Source: CAYUQT01 sp964596165 (lineage in GTDB: Bacteria; Planctomycetota; Phycisphaerae; UBA1845; JAFGLZ01). Taken from it: DNA of 64,000 nt. Shown here in pieces: positions 42,822 through 52,086 of this stretch. Made by a program: the position numbers and the translations under genes. How positions within the stretch are numbered: position 1 is the first letter of the stretch; every line of letters starts with the position of its first letter. The stretch lies in assembly GCA_964596165.1 (NCBI GenBank), contig CAZQTW010000013.1, positions 48,002-112,001 of the forward strand, written 5' to 3'. Under the pieces are notes generated by a model, which saw nothing but the letters and a program-made list of their open reading frames with translations, was not told the DNA's origin and did no database searches.

Positions 42822-44066
42822 TCACTCGTATCGGAGCGCGTCGATCGGATTCAATCGGCTGGCGCGCCAGGCCGGATAGAAACCAAAGAATATGCCCACC
42901 GCTGCCGATACGCCGATCGCCACGGCCACCATGGTGTATGACACCTCACACTCCACCGCCATGCCGCCAGTCAGGTCTTCCATAAACGAGTAGGCCGTGA
43001 AACTCGCCAGTACCCAGCCCAGTACGAAGCCCAACACACCGCCGATCGCGCACAGGACCACGGCCTCGAACAGGAACTGTGACAGGATATGAGCTCCCTT
43101 CGCGCCGATGGCCATCCGAACCCCAATCTCCCGAGTTCGCTCCGTGACCGACACGAGCATGATATTCATGATCCCCACGCCGCCAACCAGCAATGAGATC
43201 GACCCGATGAACGTCAGAAGCATCTTGAACGTCCCGGTCATCTTGCTGTTCATCTTGGCCATCTCCGACCGATCCCACATCCCAAACGGCTCCTCTTCGT
43301 TCTCACCGATGTAATGTCGTTCCCGCAACAATTCCGTAATCTGTTCCCTCGCGGCCTCGATGGTATGTCCCCGCTTGACCGCAGCGAAGAACATGTGAGG
43401 CGGCATCTTTCCGGCGAGCAGTGATTCCACAGTCGCCAGTGGCATCAGGATCGTGTCGTCGAGGTCGTCACCACCGAATCCTGAACCCTTGGGCTTGAGT
43501 ATCCCCACGACCTCAATCGGATGCCGGTCCACTCGAATCATCTGACCGATCGGATCGATCGTCCCGAAGAGCTTCTCTACGACCGTCATCCCTATCCAGC
43601 AGATCTTTCTGCGCATGCCGAGGTCGTCGGCGACCATCCCCCGACCGCGAACGACCTCTTCCTTGCGAATGTCCCAGTATGGTAGATCGACCCCACGGAT
43701 TACCGCGTTGTGATTTCCGTAGGCGGACACAACCTGCTTGCCGCCGAATACGTGCATCAGCGAGACCGCCCGGACTTTGGAACACTCGTCCAACACGGCC
43801 CGCGCGTCATCCCGTGCCATGTTGGGCAGTATCCCCCCTTTCCCGCGAACGATGCCGCGCCTAATCCCCGAATACCATACGACAATCCAGTCGTCGCCCA
43901 ATGAGGCCATCTGCTCCTCGACCGCCTTCTGCGTTCCGGTCCCAACGGCCATCATGGCGATCACGGAGGCAATGCCGATGACGATGCCCAGAACGGACAA
44001 CACCGTCCGACCGATGTTCTTGCTGAGGCTGCTGAGTGCCTCGGCGGTAAGTGTAAACGGACTCAT
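42822..44066 (-). CDS. MacB-like ABC transporter permease
   Basis: A 414-residue FtsX/MacB-type permease: one N-terminal helix (about residues 17-42), a large periplasmic MacB-core domain (about 45-275), and three C-terminal helices with the family phrases LLVGGVGIMNIMLVSVTERTREIGVRMA (split by the first helix) and YPAWRASRLNPIDALRYE at the C-terminus. MacB-type transporters drive export by mechanotransmission rather than moving substrate through the membrane. It is the last gene of the macA-like/ATPase/macB-like operon, 69 bases after the ATPase gene. The ATPase is a separate polypeptide here, unlike E. coli MacB. No TolC-like outer-membrane gene is nearby. Confidence 0.92.
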   Translation of the reverse strand: MSPFTLTAEALSSLSKNIGRTVLSVLGIVIGIASVIAMMAVGTGTQKAVEEQMASLGDDWIVVWYSGIRRGIVRGKGGILPNMARDDARAVLDECSKVRAVSLMHVFGGKQVVSAYGNHNAVIRGVDLPYWDIRKEEVVRGRGMVADDLGMRRKICWIGMTVVEKLFGTIDPIGQMIRVDRHPIEVVGILKPKGSGFGGDDLDDTILMPLATVESLLAGKMPPHMFFAAVKRGHTIEAAREQITELLRERHYIGENEEEPFGMWDRSEMAKMNSKMTGTFKMLLTFIGSISLLVGGVGIMNIMLVSVTERTREIGVRMAIGAKGAHILSQFLFEAVVLCAIGGVLGFVLGWVLASFTAYSFMEDLTGGMAVECEVSYTMVAVAIGVSAAVGIFFGFYPAWRASRLNPIDALRYE

Positions 44067-44135
44067 CGGCTACAGCTCCGGCACTGAATAATCAGAGAGC
44101 GCCGCCATCCACGCACGGTGCCGTTCCGGCCTCCG

Positions 44136-44837
44136 CTATGCCCGTGGCTTATTGGCCGCGTCGCGTACGATCAGGCCGTCCCGAAAGATGGTCGTACGAT
44201 GCGCATATGCTGCGATCTCCTGCTCGTGCGTCACCAGCGCGATCGTCAGGCCTTCATTTCGATTGAGTTGGCAGAGGAACTCCATGATCTCCTGACCGGT
44301 CTTCGTGTCCAGATTGCCCGTCGGCTCGTCGGCCAGCACGACAGCGGGTCGAGTGATCAGCGCTCGGGCGATCGCCACCCGTTGTTGTTGCCCGCCGGAA
44401 AGTTGATTGGGATGGTGCTTCAAGCGCTCGTTGAGGCCGACACGTTCCAGCATCTCGGCCGCTCGACGATTTCGCTCTCGACGCCTCACCCCCTGGTAGG
44501 CCAGCGGCAGGGCAACGTTGTACACAATCGTCGAACGGGGCAGCAAATTGAACGTCTGGAAAACAAACCCGATCCGGCGATTGCGAAGCGTCGCAAGCTC
44601 ACGACGCGACAGATGCTCTACCTGCCGTCCCTCGAACGAGTATGTCCCCCGATCGAGCCGATCGAGACACCCCATAAGGTGCATGAAGGTCGATTTCCCC
44701 GATCCGCTTGGCCCCGTGATTGCCAGGAACTCCCCCGACTCCAACGACAAGGACACACCGCGGACCGCCGGCACCTCGACCTCGCCCACGAAGTACGACT
44801 TGCACGCCTCCCGAATGTCTATCAGCGAGGCGGTCAT
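44136..44837 (-). CDS. ABC transporter ATP-binding protein (MacB/LolD type)
   Basis: A 233-residue ATPase with Walker A GPSGSGKST (42-50), a Q-loop VFQTFNLLP, signature LSGGQQQR, Walker B VVLADEPT and the switch His in VTHEQ. It belongs to the LolD/MacB-type subfamily that pairs with FtsX-like permeases. The start at 44837 overlaps the stop of the adaptor gene (ATGA), showing translational coupling; longer versions would lie inside that gene. It energises the permease encoded downstream. Confidence 0.95.
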   Translation of the reverse strand: MTASLIDIREACKSYFVGEVEVPAVRGVSLSLESGEFLAITGPSGSGKSTFMHLMGCLDRLDRGTYSFEGRQVEHLSRRELATLRNRRIGFVFQTFNLLPRSTIVYNVALPLAYQGVRRRERNRRAAEMLERVGLNERLKHHPNQLSGGQQQRVAIARALITRPAVVLADEPTGNLDTKTGQEIMEFLCQLNRNEGLTIALVTHEQEIAAYAHRTTIFRDGLIVRDAANKPRA

Positions 44838-46006
44838 CGCGAACCTCGTTTGGCCTGGGTGCCCTCCTCGCCGGTGACGATGGTATCTCCTTCTCGCAAG
44901 TCGCCCGAGACGACGGCCGTGTTCTTGCCGTCGTTCAACCCCAGCTTCAGCGTCACCTCGTCCAGCTTGTCTCCCATCAACCGATAGACATGAGGAGAAC
45001 TCGATGCGGTCTTCTCCGCCAACTCTTGTCTGGCCTGCCGACACGTGCCGCCGGACTGCGGCACATACCGAAGCGCCGCATTCGGAACAACAAGCACGTC
45101 ATCAGCCCGATCGACCTCAAAGGTGATCCTTGCCGTCATTCCCGGTCGCAACAACAGCTCCGGGTTTTCCACCGTGATCAACGTGGTATACGTCACCACG
45201 TTGGCTTCGATCTTTTCGGCAAAGCGCACCTGCGATACCACGCCGTGGAACGTTCGTTCGGGATAAGCATCCACACGAAACGCCGCTTTCATCTTCTCGC
45301 GAACCTTGCCGATGTCCACCTCGCTGACGGCCGCATTGACGCGCATCTTGGTCAGGTCATTGGCAATGGTAAAAAGCGTGGGAGCCTGCATCATCGCCGC
45401 CACGGTCTGTCCCTCATCCACGTCGCGGGAAATGACCACGCCGTCGATCGGCGACCGGATGACGGTCTTATCCAGCTCCACCTGCGCCTGCCGGAGGTCG
45501 GCCTCCGCCGACTTCAACTGGGCCTCCGCCGCGTGAAGGACACCCCGCGCCACGTCTTCCTCGGCCCGCGAGGTCCGTATCTCATAATCCGTCGCGGCTT
45601 CCTTGCTGTGCATACGCTCGATTCGTTCGCGGTCCATCGACGCCTTGGCAAGCCTCGCACCGGCCTCTTCGATGTTTGCCCGGGCAATCGCCACAGCCGC
45701 CTTTCGCTGCTCCACGACCGCCTTGAACCGATCCTGATCCAACTCGGCCAGTACGAAGCCCGCCTTGACCTTCTGGTTGAAGTCGGCATACCACTTCATG
45801 ATCGTGCCGCTGACCTGCGTTCCGACCAGCACCTTCACCAGAGGTTCGAGTGTCCCTGTGGCCGAGACGACAGACGTGATGGACCCCTTCTTCACCCGGG
45901 TCGTTTCGTATACCACCGGCTTCGGTGCGGCGATCCAATAGTGGTAGCCGTACCAGCCCCCGAACGCCAAACCGGCTAGGACGACAATGACGACAGCGAT
46001 GCGCAT
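44834..46006 (-). CDS. MacA-like periplasmic adaptor (membrane fusion) protein
   Basis: A 390-residue HlyD/MacA-type adaptor. An N-terminal membrane anchor (about residues 3-22) is followed by a split lipoyl/biotinyl-like domain (GTLEPLVKVLVGTQVSGTI and VIRSPIDGVV), a long alpha-helical hairpin (about 90-180) rich in Ala, Glu and Arg, a beta-barrel domain, and a C-terminal membrane-proximal domain ending DLREGDTIVTG. It links the ATPase/permease to an outer-membrane channel. It is first in the three-gene operon. An inverted repeat lies in its leader at 46020-46041. Confidence 0.93.
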   Translation of the reverse strand: MRIAVVIVVLAGLAFGGWYGYHYWIAAPKPVVYETTRVKKGSITSVVSATGTLEPLVKVLVGTQVSGTIMKWYADFNQKVKAGFVLAELDQDRFKAVVEQRKAAVAIARANIEEAGARLAKASMDRERIERMHSKEAATDYEIRTSRAEEDVARGVLHAAEAQLKSAEADLRQAQVELDKTVIRSPIDGVVISRDVDEGQTVAAMMQAPTLFTIANDLTKMRVNAAVSEVDIGKVREKMKAAFRVDAYPERTFHGVVSQVRFAEKIEANVVTYTTLITVENPELLLRPGMTARITFEVDRADDVLVVPNAALRYVPQSGGTCRQARQELAEKTASSSPHVYRLMGDKLDEVTLKLGLNDGKNTAVVSGDLREGDTIVTGEEGTQAKRGSR

Positions 46007-46386
46007 GGAACTGAGTGATCCTGAATCAGCACCGGTTCAGGCAGGATGCCGCATGCCTCTGAGAATGCTACCATGTCCCGCCTCCCTACGACAGGGGTAG
46101 TCACCGGCCGATCCGAAGTATTGCGTGCCGGCCACGGAAGAGCCCACATTCCAAGCCCTCGTTTATGGTCGCTCGCACCAAGGCATTTGCGGGGTGGCTG
46201 CGCGGAATACCTTTCTTTCCTACACGCTCTCGAAAAGCGCGTGCGCGATTTCAGCCTGTTGCCACGAAACCGCGATCCAGGTAGTATCCCCCCGAACGAG
46301 TCCTTCACCGTGAGGACGTCTCGCGGTTGCCGATACTTGGCTTGACGCAGAATACCGATAGCGGCCTGCGACTCGGAAAGGCGAGT
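46007..46386. other. Divergent intergenic region, 380 bases
   Basis: Between the MacA-like operon (minus) and the OPA transporter gene (plus). Apart from the inverted repeat at 46020-46041 and weak promoter-like patches (TAGCAT on the minus strand, TTGACG near 46343 on the plus strand without a good -10), I see no gene or RNA with recognisable structure. Confidence 0.5.
46020..46041. promoter_or_regulatory. Inverted repeat in the leader of the MacA-like operon
   Basis: CCTGAA (46020-46025) and TTCAGG (46036-46041) are perfect arms around a 10-base loop, 14 bases upstream of the adaptor start. A possible operator or translational hairpin. Confidence 0.35.
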
Positions 46387-47742
46387 ATGGGTGTGTCACG
46401 CGTTCGCAGGTTCTTTGCCGCCGCCCCCCATATCGATCGCCTGCCCGAAGACCGGGTGCGGCACCTCTATCCGAGGTACCGCTGGCGCGTCATGGAGGCC
46501 ACCTTCCTCGGATACGGCACGTTCTACCTTGTCAGAAACAACCTCTCCGTGGTGGCCAAGGATATTGAAGGAGCGCTACACTACCAGCATTCCCAAATCG
46601 GAAGCATCCTCGCGATCACGGCCCTTAGTTATGGGCTCGGCAAGTTCCTGATGGGAGCCGTCTCCGACCGAAGCAACCCCCGCGTGTTTATGGCCTTCGG
46701 CCTCTTGCTGACGGCTCTCTGCAACTTCGCGTTCGGCAGCATGGCCAACTTCCACGTTCATCTGGTCCTTTGGGCAACCAACGGCTTCGTGCAGGGAATG
46801 GGGTGGCCGCCGTGCGGTCGTTCCATGGGCCATTGGTTCAGTGAGCGAGAACGGGGCCTGACCTTCAGCATCTGGAACACGTCGCACAATGTGGGCGGTG
46901 GCATCGCCGGCGCCGTCGCCGCGTGGGCCGCCTCAAGATTTGGAGGATGGCAATACGCCTTCTTCGTTCCCGGCATCCTGGCGGCCATTGGCGCGGGGTA
47001 CCTCTTCTGGAGACTGTGCGACACGCCGCAATCCGTCGGACTGCCTCCCATCGAGGAGTACAACAACGATTACCCTCAGGGAAAGGCGCCACACGAAGTC
47101 TCCGAGCGAGAGCTGACGACCCGCGAGCTCTTCATCGATCACGTATTGACCAACAGGTACGTCTGGCTCCTGGCCTTCGCCAACTTCTTCACGTACGTCG
47201 CCCGTTATTGCATGTTGGACTGGGGGCCGACCTACCTGCGCGAGGTCAAGCATGCCACACTGGCCGGAGGAGGGGTGGCCGTGCTCGTGCTGGAGTTCGG
47301 AGGAATCCCTTCGACAATCCTCCTGGGCTGGGTCTCGGATCTGATCGGCGGGCGGCGCGGTCTGGTATCCACGCTGTGCATGGTTCCCGTTCTGGCCGCC
47401 TTCATCGTCATTCTCATGACGCCGGCGGGCCACCTGTGGTTGGACATGACCATGCTGTGTGTGATCGGCTTCTTTGTCTATCCCGTCATCAATCTCATCG
47501 TGATCCAGGCGCTCGACCTGACGTCAAAGAAGGCCATCGGAACAGCGGCCGGATTCATCGGATTGTTCGGGTACATCGGCCGAATGGTCCAGGCGGAAGG
47601 GTTTGGTCGGATGTTGGACCGTTTCAAGGTCGCCTACAGCCTTGAGACGGCCTGGGAAATCGTCTTCTGGGTCATCCTCGGTTGTACGGTAATGTCCGTT
47701 GTGCTTCTCGCCTTCACCTGGCGACTCAAGCCCAAGGCCTGA
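46387..47742 (+). CDS. Major facilitator transporter, organophosphate:phosphate antiporter (GlpT/UhpC) type
   Basis: A 451-residue, 12-helix MFS transporter. The N-terminal half shows YLVRNNLSVVAKDI, GKFLMGAVSDRSNPR and the FVQGMGWPPCGRSMGHWFSE segment, where GlpT/UhpT/UhpC members keep WPP and the helix 4-5 Arg/His residues. These proteins exchange glycerol 3-phosphate or hexose phosphates for phosphate, or sense them. ATG at 46387 is preceded by GGAAAGGCGAG. The substrate is probably a phosphorylated C3 or sugar compound. The gene appears monocistronic, followed by a hairpin at 47755-47769. Confidence 0.9.
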   Translation: MGVSRVRRFFAAAPHIDRLPEDRVRHLYPRYRWRVMEATFLGYGTFYLVRNNLSVVAKDIEGALHYQHSQIGSILAITALSYGLGKFLMGAVSDRSNPRVFMAFGLLLTALCNFAFGSMANFHVHLVLWATNGFVQGMGWPPCGRSMGHWFSERERGLTFSIWNTSHNVGGGIAGAVAAWAASRFGGWQYAFFVPGILAAIGAGYLFWRLCDTPQSVGLPPIEEYNNDYPQGKAPHEVSERELTTRELFIDHVLTNRYVWLLAFANFFTYVARYCMLDWGPTYLREVKHATLAGGGVAVLVLEFGGIPSTILLGWVSDLIGGRRGLVSTLCMVPVLAAFIVILMTPAGHLWLDMTMLCVIGFFVYPVINLIVIQALDLTSKKAIGTAAGFIGLFGYIGRMVQAEGFGRMLDRFKVAYSLETAWEIVFWVILGCTVMSVVLLAFTWRLKPKA

Positions 47743-47754
47743 TCGCCGAATCGT

Positions 47755-47769
47755 AAGACGCGGCGTCTT
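47755..47769 (+). terminator. Hairpin after the OPA transporter gene
   Basis: AAGACG, loop CGG, CGTCTT: a 6-bp stem 12 bases after the stop codon. There is no immediate T tract, though an eight-base T run occurs about 65 bases further on. Terminator function is uncertain. Confidence 0.35.
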
Positions 47770-47878
47770 CGGAAACGGTACCGTACCGGGATGCCTTGAA
47801 ACGATCGCGCCGTTTCATAACAATAGATGCAGGATTTTTTTGGCTATTTCCAGGCGAGTTCGAGGAGATCGAGTCACC

Positions 47879-48844
47879 GTGACCACCACAGAACGTACCC
47901 ATCCGATCGACCGCAGAACATTCATTCGAGCCGCGGTGTTGGGCGCAACGGGCCCATGGACAGCCACGCTGCTTGCGGCCGAGGACCGAAAAAGCCGCGT
48001 CGCCTTGGCCGAACGGGCGGAGTTCGCCGATCGTCGCAATATCGACCGCAAGCACGTCAAGCAGGCCGTGGACGCCCTCGTCACGACATTGTCGGGGAAG
48101 GATAACGTCGACGAGGCTTGGCGGTCATTCGTCTCGCCCAAGGAGACCGTGGCGATCAAGTTCAACGGCTTGTTTCGCAGCGCCTCAACCAGCCCGGACG
48201 TCATCTGGGCGGTCTGCCGTGGCTTGGTGGACGCCGGCGTAGCCCAGGAGAAGGTCATCGTCTTCGACCGCAACAAGAAGGACTTCGAAACAGCCGCGAT
48301 CAAGCCTTTTGACGACTTGCCTAAGATTCGCTTCGCTGAAGCATCCGCCGCATGGGACGATGAGGTAAAGGTCGGACCCTACAAGAGCCGCCTGACCCGA
48401 ATCCTGACCCGTGAGGCGGACGCCGTCATTAACATCCCCATACTGAAGCATCATGTCATCGCCGGCATAACGTGCGCGATGAAGAATCACACGGGTTCGA
48501 TCCCCAACGCGGGCGACCTACATCCAAACCTGAGCACCATCGCCGAACTGAACGCCCTGCCGCCCATTGCGAAGAAGACGCGGCTGGCCGTTTGCGACGC
48601 CCTCTTCGGCATATATGACCAAGGACCGCAGTTCAGGGGCGCCCATTGGACGTGGCCCGCCAAGGCCTTGCTTGCCAGCACGGACTTCGTCGCATTGGAT
48701 GCCGTCGGGGCGGACATGCTTCTGAAGGCCCGTACGGAGAAGAAGGTCGGCCCGATCAAGCCGGCACCGACCCATATCCCCCACGCGGCGGAGCTCGGCC
48801 TGGGCACGGCCGATCTGAGTAAGATCGAGATCATCAAGGCGTGA
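47879..48844 (+). CDS. DUF362-like Tat-exported protein
   Basis: A 321-residue protein resembling the DUF362 family. A Tat signal is at the N-terminus (IDRRTFIRAAVLGATG). The body shows KETVAIKFNGLF, VIVFDRNKKDFETAAIK, DAVINIPILKHHVIAGITCAMKNHTGSIPN (in two halves) and TDFVALDAVGADMLLKA, the pattern of DUF362 domains; no ferredoxin-type cysteine clusters are attached. The start is GTG at 47879 with AGGAG 11 bases upstream. The biochemical role of DUF362 is not established. It is followed after 76 bases by the ceramidase-like gene on the same strand. Confidence 0.85.
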   Translation: MTTTERTHPIDRRTFIRAAVLGATGPWTATLLAAEDRKSRVALAERAEFADRRNIDRKHVKQAVDALVTTLSGKDNVDEAWRSFVSPKETVAIKFNGLFRSASTSPDVIWAVCRGLVDAGVAQEKVIVFDRNKKDFETAAIKPFDDLPKIRFAEASAAWDDEVKVGPYKSRLTRILTREADAVINIPILKHHVIAGITCAMKNHTGSIPNAGDLHPNLSTIAELNALPPIAKKTRLAVCDALFGIYDQGPQFRGAHWTWPAKALLASTDFVALDAVGADMLLKARTEKKVGPIKPAPTHIPHAAELGLGTADLSKIEIIKA

Positions 48845-48920
48845 CGGCGAAAAACTGAGGTCCGCCGAAGGCCGCGCAACAACGTGTCTGTGTTTCGGCA
48901 CGCCCCTATCGGAGGCTGCC

Positions 48921-50249
48921 ATGCGTGGACGTTTCGCAACCGTCGCCGTGTTGCCCGTGGTCATCGCCGGCCTGGCCATTGCCGAGGATCGCGTTGCGGA
49001 GGCATCAGCCGGCCGGTTGCGAGCCGCCTGTGTGAAGCTGGACATCACCCCCGACCAACCCCAGTGGCTGCACGGCTACGGTCCAAGGCAGTCCGAAGGT
49101 ATTCACGATCGCATCTATCACCGAATGGTCGCTCTTGACGACGGACGCACGCGGTTCTTCCTCGTTTCAACGGATCTGTGCGTGGTATCACCCGACTTCT
49201 ACGATGCGACCTGCCGCAAGATCGAGAAACAAACCGGTATCAAGACCGAGCAGGTGTGGTGGGCGGCCACGCACTCGCACTCGGTCCCTGAGGTCGGGCC
49301 GACACACCTCGCAAAGGCCTTCACGAAGGTGCTGGGCGACCGATACTCCCACGAACCCAACACCACGTACGCCGCATGGCTACAGGATCGGTTGATCGAG
49401 GGAATCAAGGAGGTGCAAGGGCGGTTGGAGCCGGCGCGACTGGGTGTGGGCACCGGCACATCCGAGGCGAATGTCAATCGACGCGGAAGGAACGCCGAGG
49501 GCAAGAGCGTCTTGGGCGTGAACCCCAAGGGCCCGGTGGATCGCCAGATCGGTCTGATTCGGCTGGAGCGTCCGGACGGCTCGCTGTTGGCGCTCATCGC
49601 CAACTACCCGATCCATGGAACGGTTCTGGGTCCTCGCAACCGTCTGATCAGCGGCGATGCGCCCGGGATTGTCGCCGAGTACGTCGAGGGCAAGCTCGGG
49701 GCGCCCATGCTGTTTGTCAACGGCGCGGAGGGCAACGTAGCGCCGATCCACAGTGTGCGGCCTGATTTCGAAAGCAGCCACATCGACGAGTTCAAGGCGC
49801 TGTTGGGAGACAGAATCTTGGACGCGAATCGATCCATTCGCACGACGACCTCGGACGTAACGTTGTGCGTGGACGGCACAACCGTCGAGACACCCCTGAG
49901 ACCCGGAATCGAATGGCCGGCCGAACTGGCCGACTACCTCCGATCGAGCGAAGATGGCGTGAAGTGGGTACGCATCCCCGTACGTTTCCTGAAGATCAAC
50001 GCGGACACGATCCTTTGGGCCGCGCCCCTGGAACTCTTCTGCGAGATCGCGATGACCATACGCAGGGAGTCTCCCTTTCCGTACACGTTCTACTTCGGGA
50101 TAACCAACGGGACACTCCTGTATCTTCCCACCCGCCAGGCCTACGTCGACGGAGGGTACGAACCGCAGGTGTCGCCGTTCACCGAACGCGCCGAAGAGGA
50201 CTTCGCCGGCGCCGTCGGCACATATCTCCGGCGGATGGCCCGCCAGTAG
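48921..50249 (+). CDS. Neutral/alkaline ceramidase-like secreted hydrolase
   Basis: A 442-residue exported protein with a signal peptide (about residues 1-21) and similarity to the N-terminal domain of neutral/alkaline ceramidases. Conserved segments are AACVKLDITP (35-44), the metal-site stretch AATHSHSVPEVGP (115-127), NYPIHGTVLGPRN and SGDAPGIVAEYVE. The C-terminal immunoglobulin-like domain of true ceramidases is missing, as in many environmental homologues. CGGAGG precedes the ATG. Amide hydrolysis of a lipid or N-acyl compound is possible; the substrate is unproven. Confidence 0.85.
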   Translation: MRGRFATVAVLPVVIAGLAIAEDRVAEASAGRLRAACVKLDITPDQPQWLHGYGPRQSEGIHDRIYHRMVALDDGRTRFFLVSTDLCVVSPDFYDATCRKIEKQTGIKTEQVWWAATHSHSVPEVGPTHLAKAFTKVLGDRYSHEPNTTYAAWLQDRLIEGIKEVQGRLEPARLGVGTGTSEANVNRRGRNAEGKSVLGVNPKGPVDRQIGLIRLERPDGSLLALIANYPIHGTVLGPRNRLISGDAPGIVAEYVEGKLGAPMLFVNGAEGNVAPIHSVRPDFESSHIDEFKALLGDRILDANRSIRTTTSDVTLCVDGTTVETPLRPGIEWPAELADYLRSSEDGVKWVRIPVRFLKINADTILWAAPLELFCEIAMTIRRESPFPYTFYFGITNGTLLYLPTRQAYVDGGYEPQVSPFTERAEEDFAGAVGTYLRRMARQ

Positions 50250-50331
50250 GCAGAAGTCACACGGTCTTGGCCCTGACGACCGTCCCAGGTGGAACAGGCC
50301 CGCCTGATCCCGCGGGACCGAGAATCGGCGC

Positions 50332-51861
50332 CTAAAGCCGCCGATCAAGCCGCCGGTACTGAATCGCCTCGGCCAGATGCTCGGCGGAGATTCGGTCCTT
50401 ACCGTCAAGGTCGGCAATGGTCCGGGCCACGCGGAGAACCTTGTCGTGGGCGCGGGCGCTCAGACCCAGTTCGGAAATGGCCTGCCGCAGTGTCGACTCG
50501 CCCGCCTCGTCCAGTTGGCACCATTGCTTGAGCCTCCGGCCGGCCAGTCGGGCATTGAGAAGCGTCGACCCATCCCCGTAGCGGACCCGCTGAGTCTCCC
50601 TTGCCCGGACAACTTGTTCCCGCATGTCTTCGCTGCTCGTCCCGTCGCGACTGCTCCGCAGCTCCTGATACGGCACCGCGGGCACCTCAATGTGAATGTC
50701 GATTCGGTCGATCATCGGGCCGCTGATGCGGGCCACATACTTGTCGATCTGCGGAGGGCTGCACTTGCACGGTTTGCGCGAATCACCGAAGTAACCGCAC
50801 GGACAGGGGTTCATCGCCGCCACCAGCATGAACTTCGCCGGAAACGACACCGATCCGTACGCCCGTGAAATGTTCACGACGCCGTCCTCAAGCGGCTGCC
50901 GCAACGATTCCAAAATGCTGCGGGGGAATTCCGGCAACTCGTCGAGGAACAGAACACCGTGATGTGACAGCGACACCTCTCCCGCCTGCGGAACCGTTCC
51001 CCCGCCGACCAGTGCCGGCCCGCTGGCCGAGTGATGCGGTGATCGCACGGGACGCCTCGCCATCAGCGACTGCCCGGGCGACAGCATGCCGGCGGAACTG
51101 TAGATCTGCGTCGTTTCCAGCGATTCCGCCCGCGTCAGCGGCGGTAGAATCGTGGGAAGCCGCTTGCAGAGCATGGTCTTCCCGGATCCCGGCGGACCGA
51201 TCATCAGGACATTGTGCCCGCCTGCCGCAGCTATCGTCAAAGCTCGCTTGGCCTGTTCTTGACCCCGAACGTCGGCAAAGTCCACGTCGTAGACTCCCTG
51301 TTCGGCAAAGACCCGATCGAGGTCCACACGCGTCGGCTCCAATTCGAGCCGACCGGTCATGTAACCGACGGCCTCGGCCAGATTCGCCACCGGGATCACA
51401 TCGATGTCGGCCACTACCGCCGCTTCATTCGCGTTCTCGTAAGGAACCATCAGACCGCGTCTTCCCTGTTTGGCCGCGAGCATCGCCATCGAGAGCGCAC
51501 CCTTAATCGGCCGGATCCGCCCGTCCAGGGCCAGTTCGCCGGCCACCAGGCAGTCCTCGCAAGACTCACAACTGATCAGCCCGCCGGCCAACATCAGGCC
51601 CAACGCAATGGCAAGGTCAAACGCGGGACCTTCCTTCTTCACGTCGCCCGGGGCAAGGTTTATCGTCGACCGATGGCGGGGCAACTGATAGCCGCAGTTC
51701 AGCAACGCAGTGTGCACGCGTTCGATACTCTCCTTGACGGCCGTATCGGGCAGGCCGACAATCGTGGTGCCGGAGAATCCTCGCTCGGCCACGTCGACCT
51801 CCACCTCACAAGGAATGGCCTCGATGCCGTAGAGCGCCACGCTGTGCAGTCTGGCAAACAT
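50332..51861 (-). CDS. yifB: YifB/ComM-type Mg-chelatase-like AAA+ ATPase
   Basis: A 509-residue protein with an N-terminal Lon-protease-like fold (about residues 1-175, ATIxGLPDTAVKES-type pattern as GTTIVGLPDTAVKES), AAA+ ATPase core with Walker A GPPGSGKT (223-230) and Walker B FLDE (305-308), a CxCGYFGD-type zinc-like knuckle (NPCPCGYFGD) and a C-terminal helical lid. Relatives (ComM) act as branch-migration helicases in natural transformation. Start 51861 is supported by GAGG upstream and family alignment; the longer frame to 51927 would include the promoter. It is divergent from the GH38-like gene. Confidence 0.95.
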   Translation of the reverse strand: MFARLHSVALYGIEAIPCEVEVDVAERGFSGTTIVGLPDTAVKESIERVHTALLNCGYQLPRHRSTINLAPGDVKKEGPAFDLAIALGLMLAGGLISCESCEDCLVAGELALDGRIRPIKGALSMAMLAAKQGRRGLMVPYENANEAAVVADIDVIPVANLAEAVGYMTGRLELEPTRVDLDRVFAEQGVYDVDFADVRGQEQAKRALTIAAAGGHNVLMIGPPGSGKTMLCKRLPTILPPLTRAESLETTQIYSSAGMLSPGQSLMARRPVRSPHHSASGPALVGGGTVPQAGEVSLSHHGVLFLDELPEFPRSILESLRQPLEDGVVNISRAYGSVSFPAKFMLVAAMNPCPCGYFGDSRKPCKCSPPQIDKYVARISGPMIDRIDIHIEVPAVPYQELRSSRDGTSSEDMREQVVRARETQRVRYGDGSTLLNARLAGRRLKQWCQLDEAGESTLRQAISELGLSARAHDKVLRVARTIADLDGKDRISAEHLAEAIQYRRLDRRL

Positions 51862-51897
51862 AGGAATAGACCTCACGAATGATCCATAAGGCCACGT

Positions 51898-51965
51898 TAT
51901 GATAGGGCATATCCTGAACACCAACAACCTCTATCGGATCGTATCATAGGCATAACCTAAGACAG
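51898..51965. repeat. Imperfect direct repeat in the yifB/GH38 divergent region
   Basis: TATGATAGGGCATATCCT (from 51898) and TATCATAGGCATAACCT (from 51942) are near-identical units spaced 44 bases, about four helical turns. The first overlaps the yifB -10. They look like paired binding sites for one regulator. Confidence 0.35.
51899..51927 (-). promoter_or_regulatory. Promoter for yifB
   Basis: Minus strand TTGTTG (51922-51927), 17-base spacer, TATCAT (51899-51904). The start point near 51892 gives a leader of about 31 bases. Confidence 0.45.
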
Positions 51966-52023
51966 GATAGTACTGTAATCAATGGAATCAGACTGGTGCC
52001 TAATCATCGGCGTCCACGATGGG

Positions 52024-52053
52024 TTGGCGGTTTCTTGTCGGCCTTGCTATGCT
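52024..52053 (+). promoter_or_regulatory. Candidate promoter for the GH38-like gene
   Basis: TTGGCG (52024-52029), 18-base spacer, TATGCT (52048-52053); start point near 52060 and a leader of about 27 bases with GAGG seven bases before the ATG. Confidence 0.4.
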
Positions 52054-52086
52054 GAGCGGCCACGCTTTTTCCACCGAGGAACGACC

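Noticed and set aside
48491..48510. GGTTCGATCCC-like sequence suggesting a tRNA T-arm
   Set aside because: It lies within the DUF362-like coding sequence, and no acceptor stem or anticodon arm can be formed around it.
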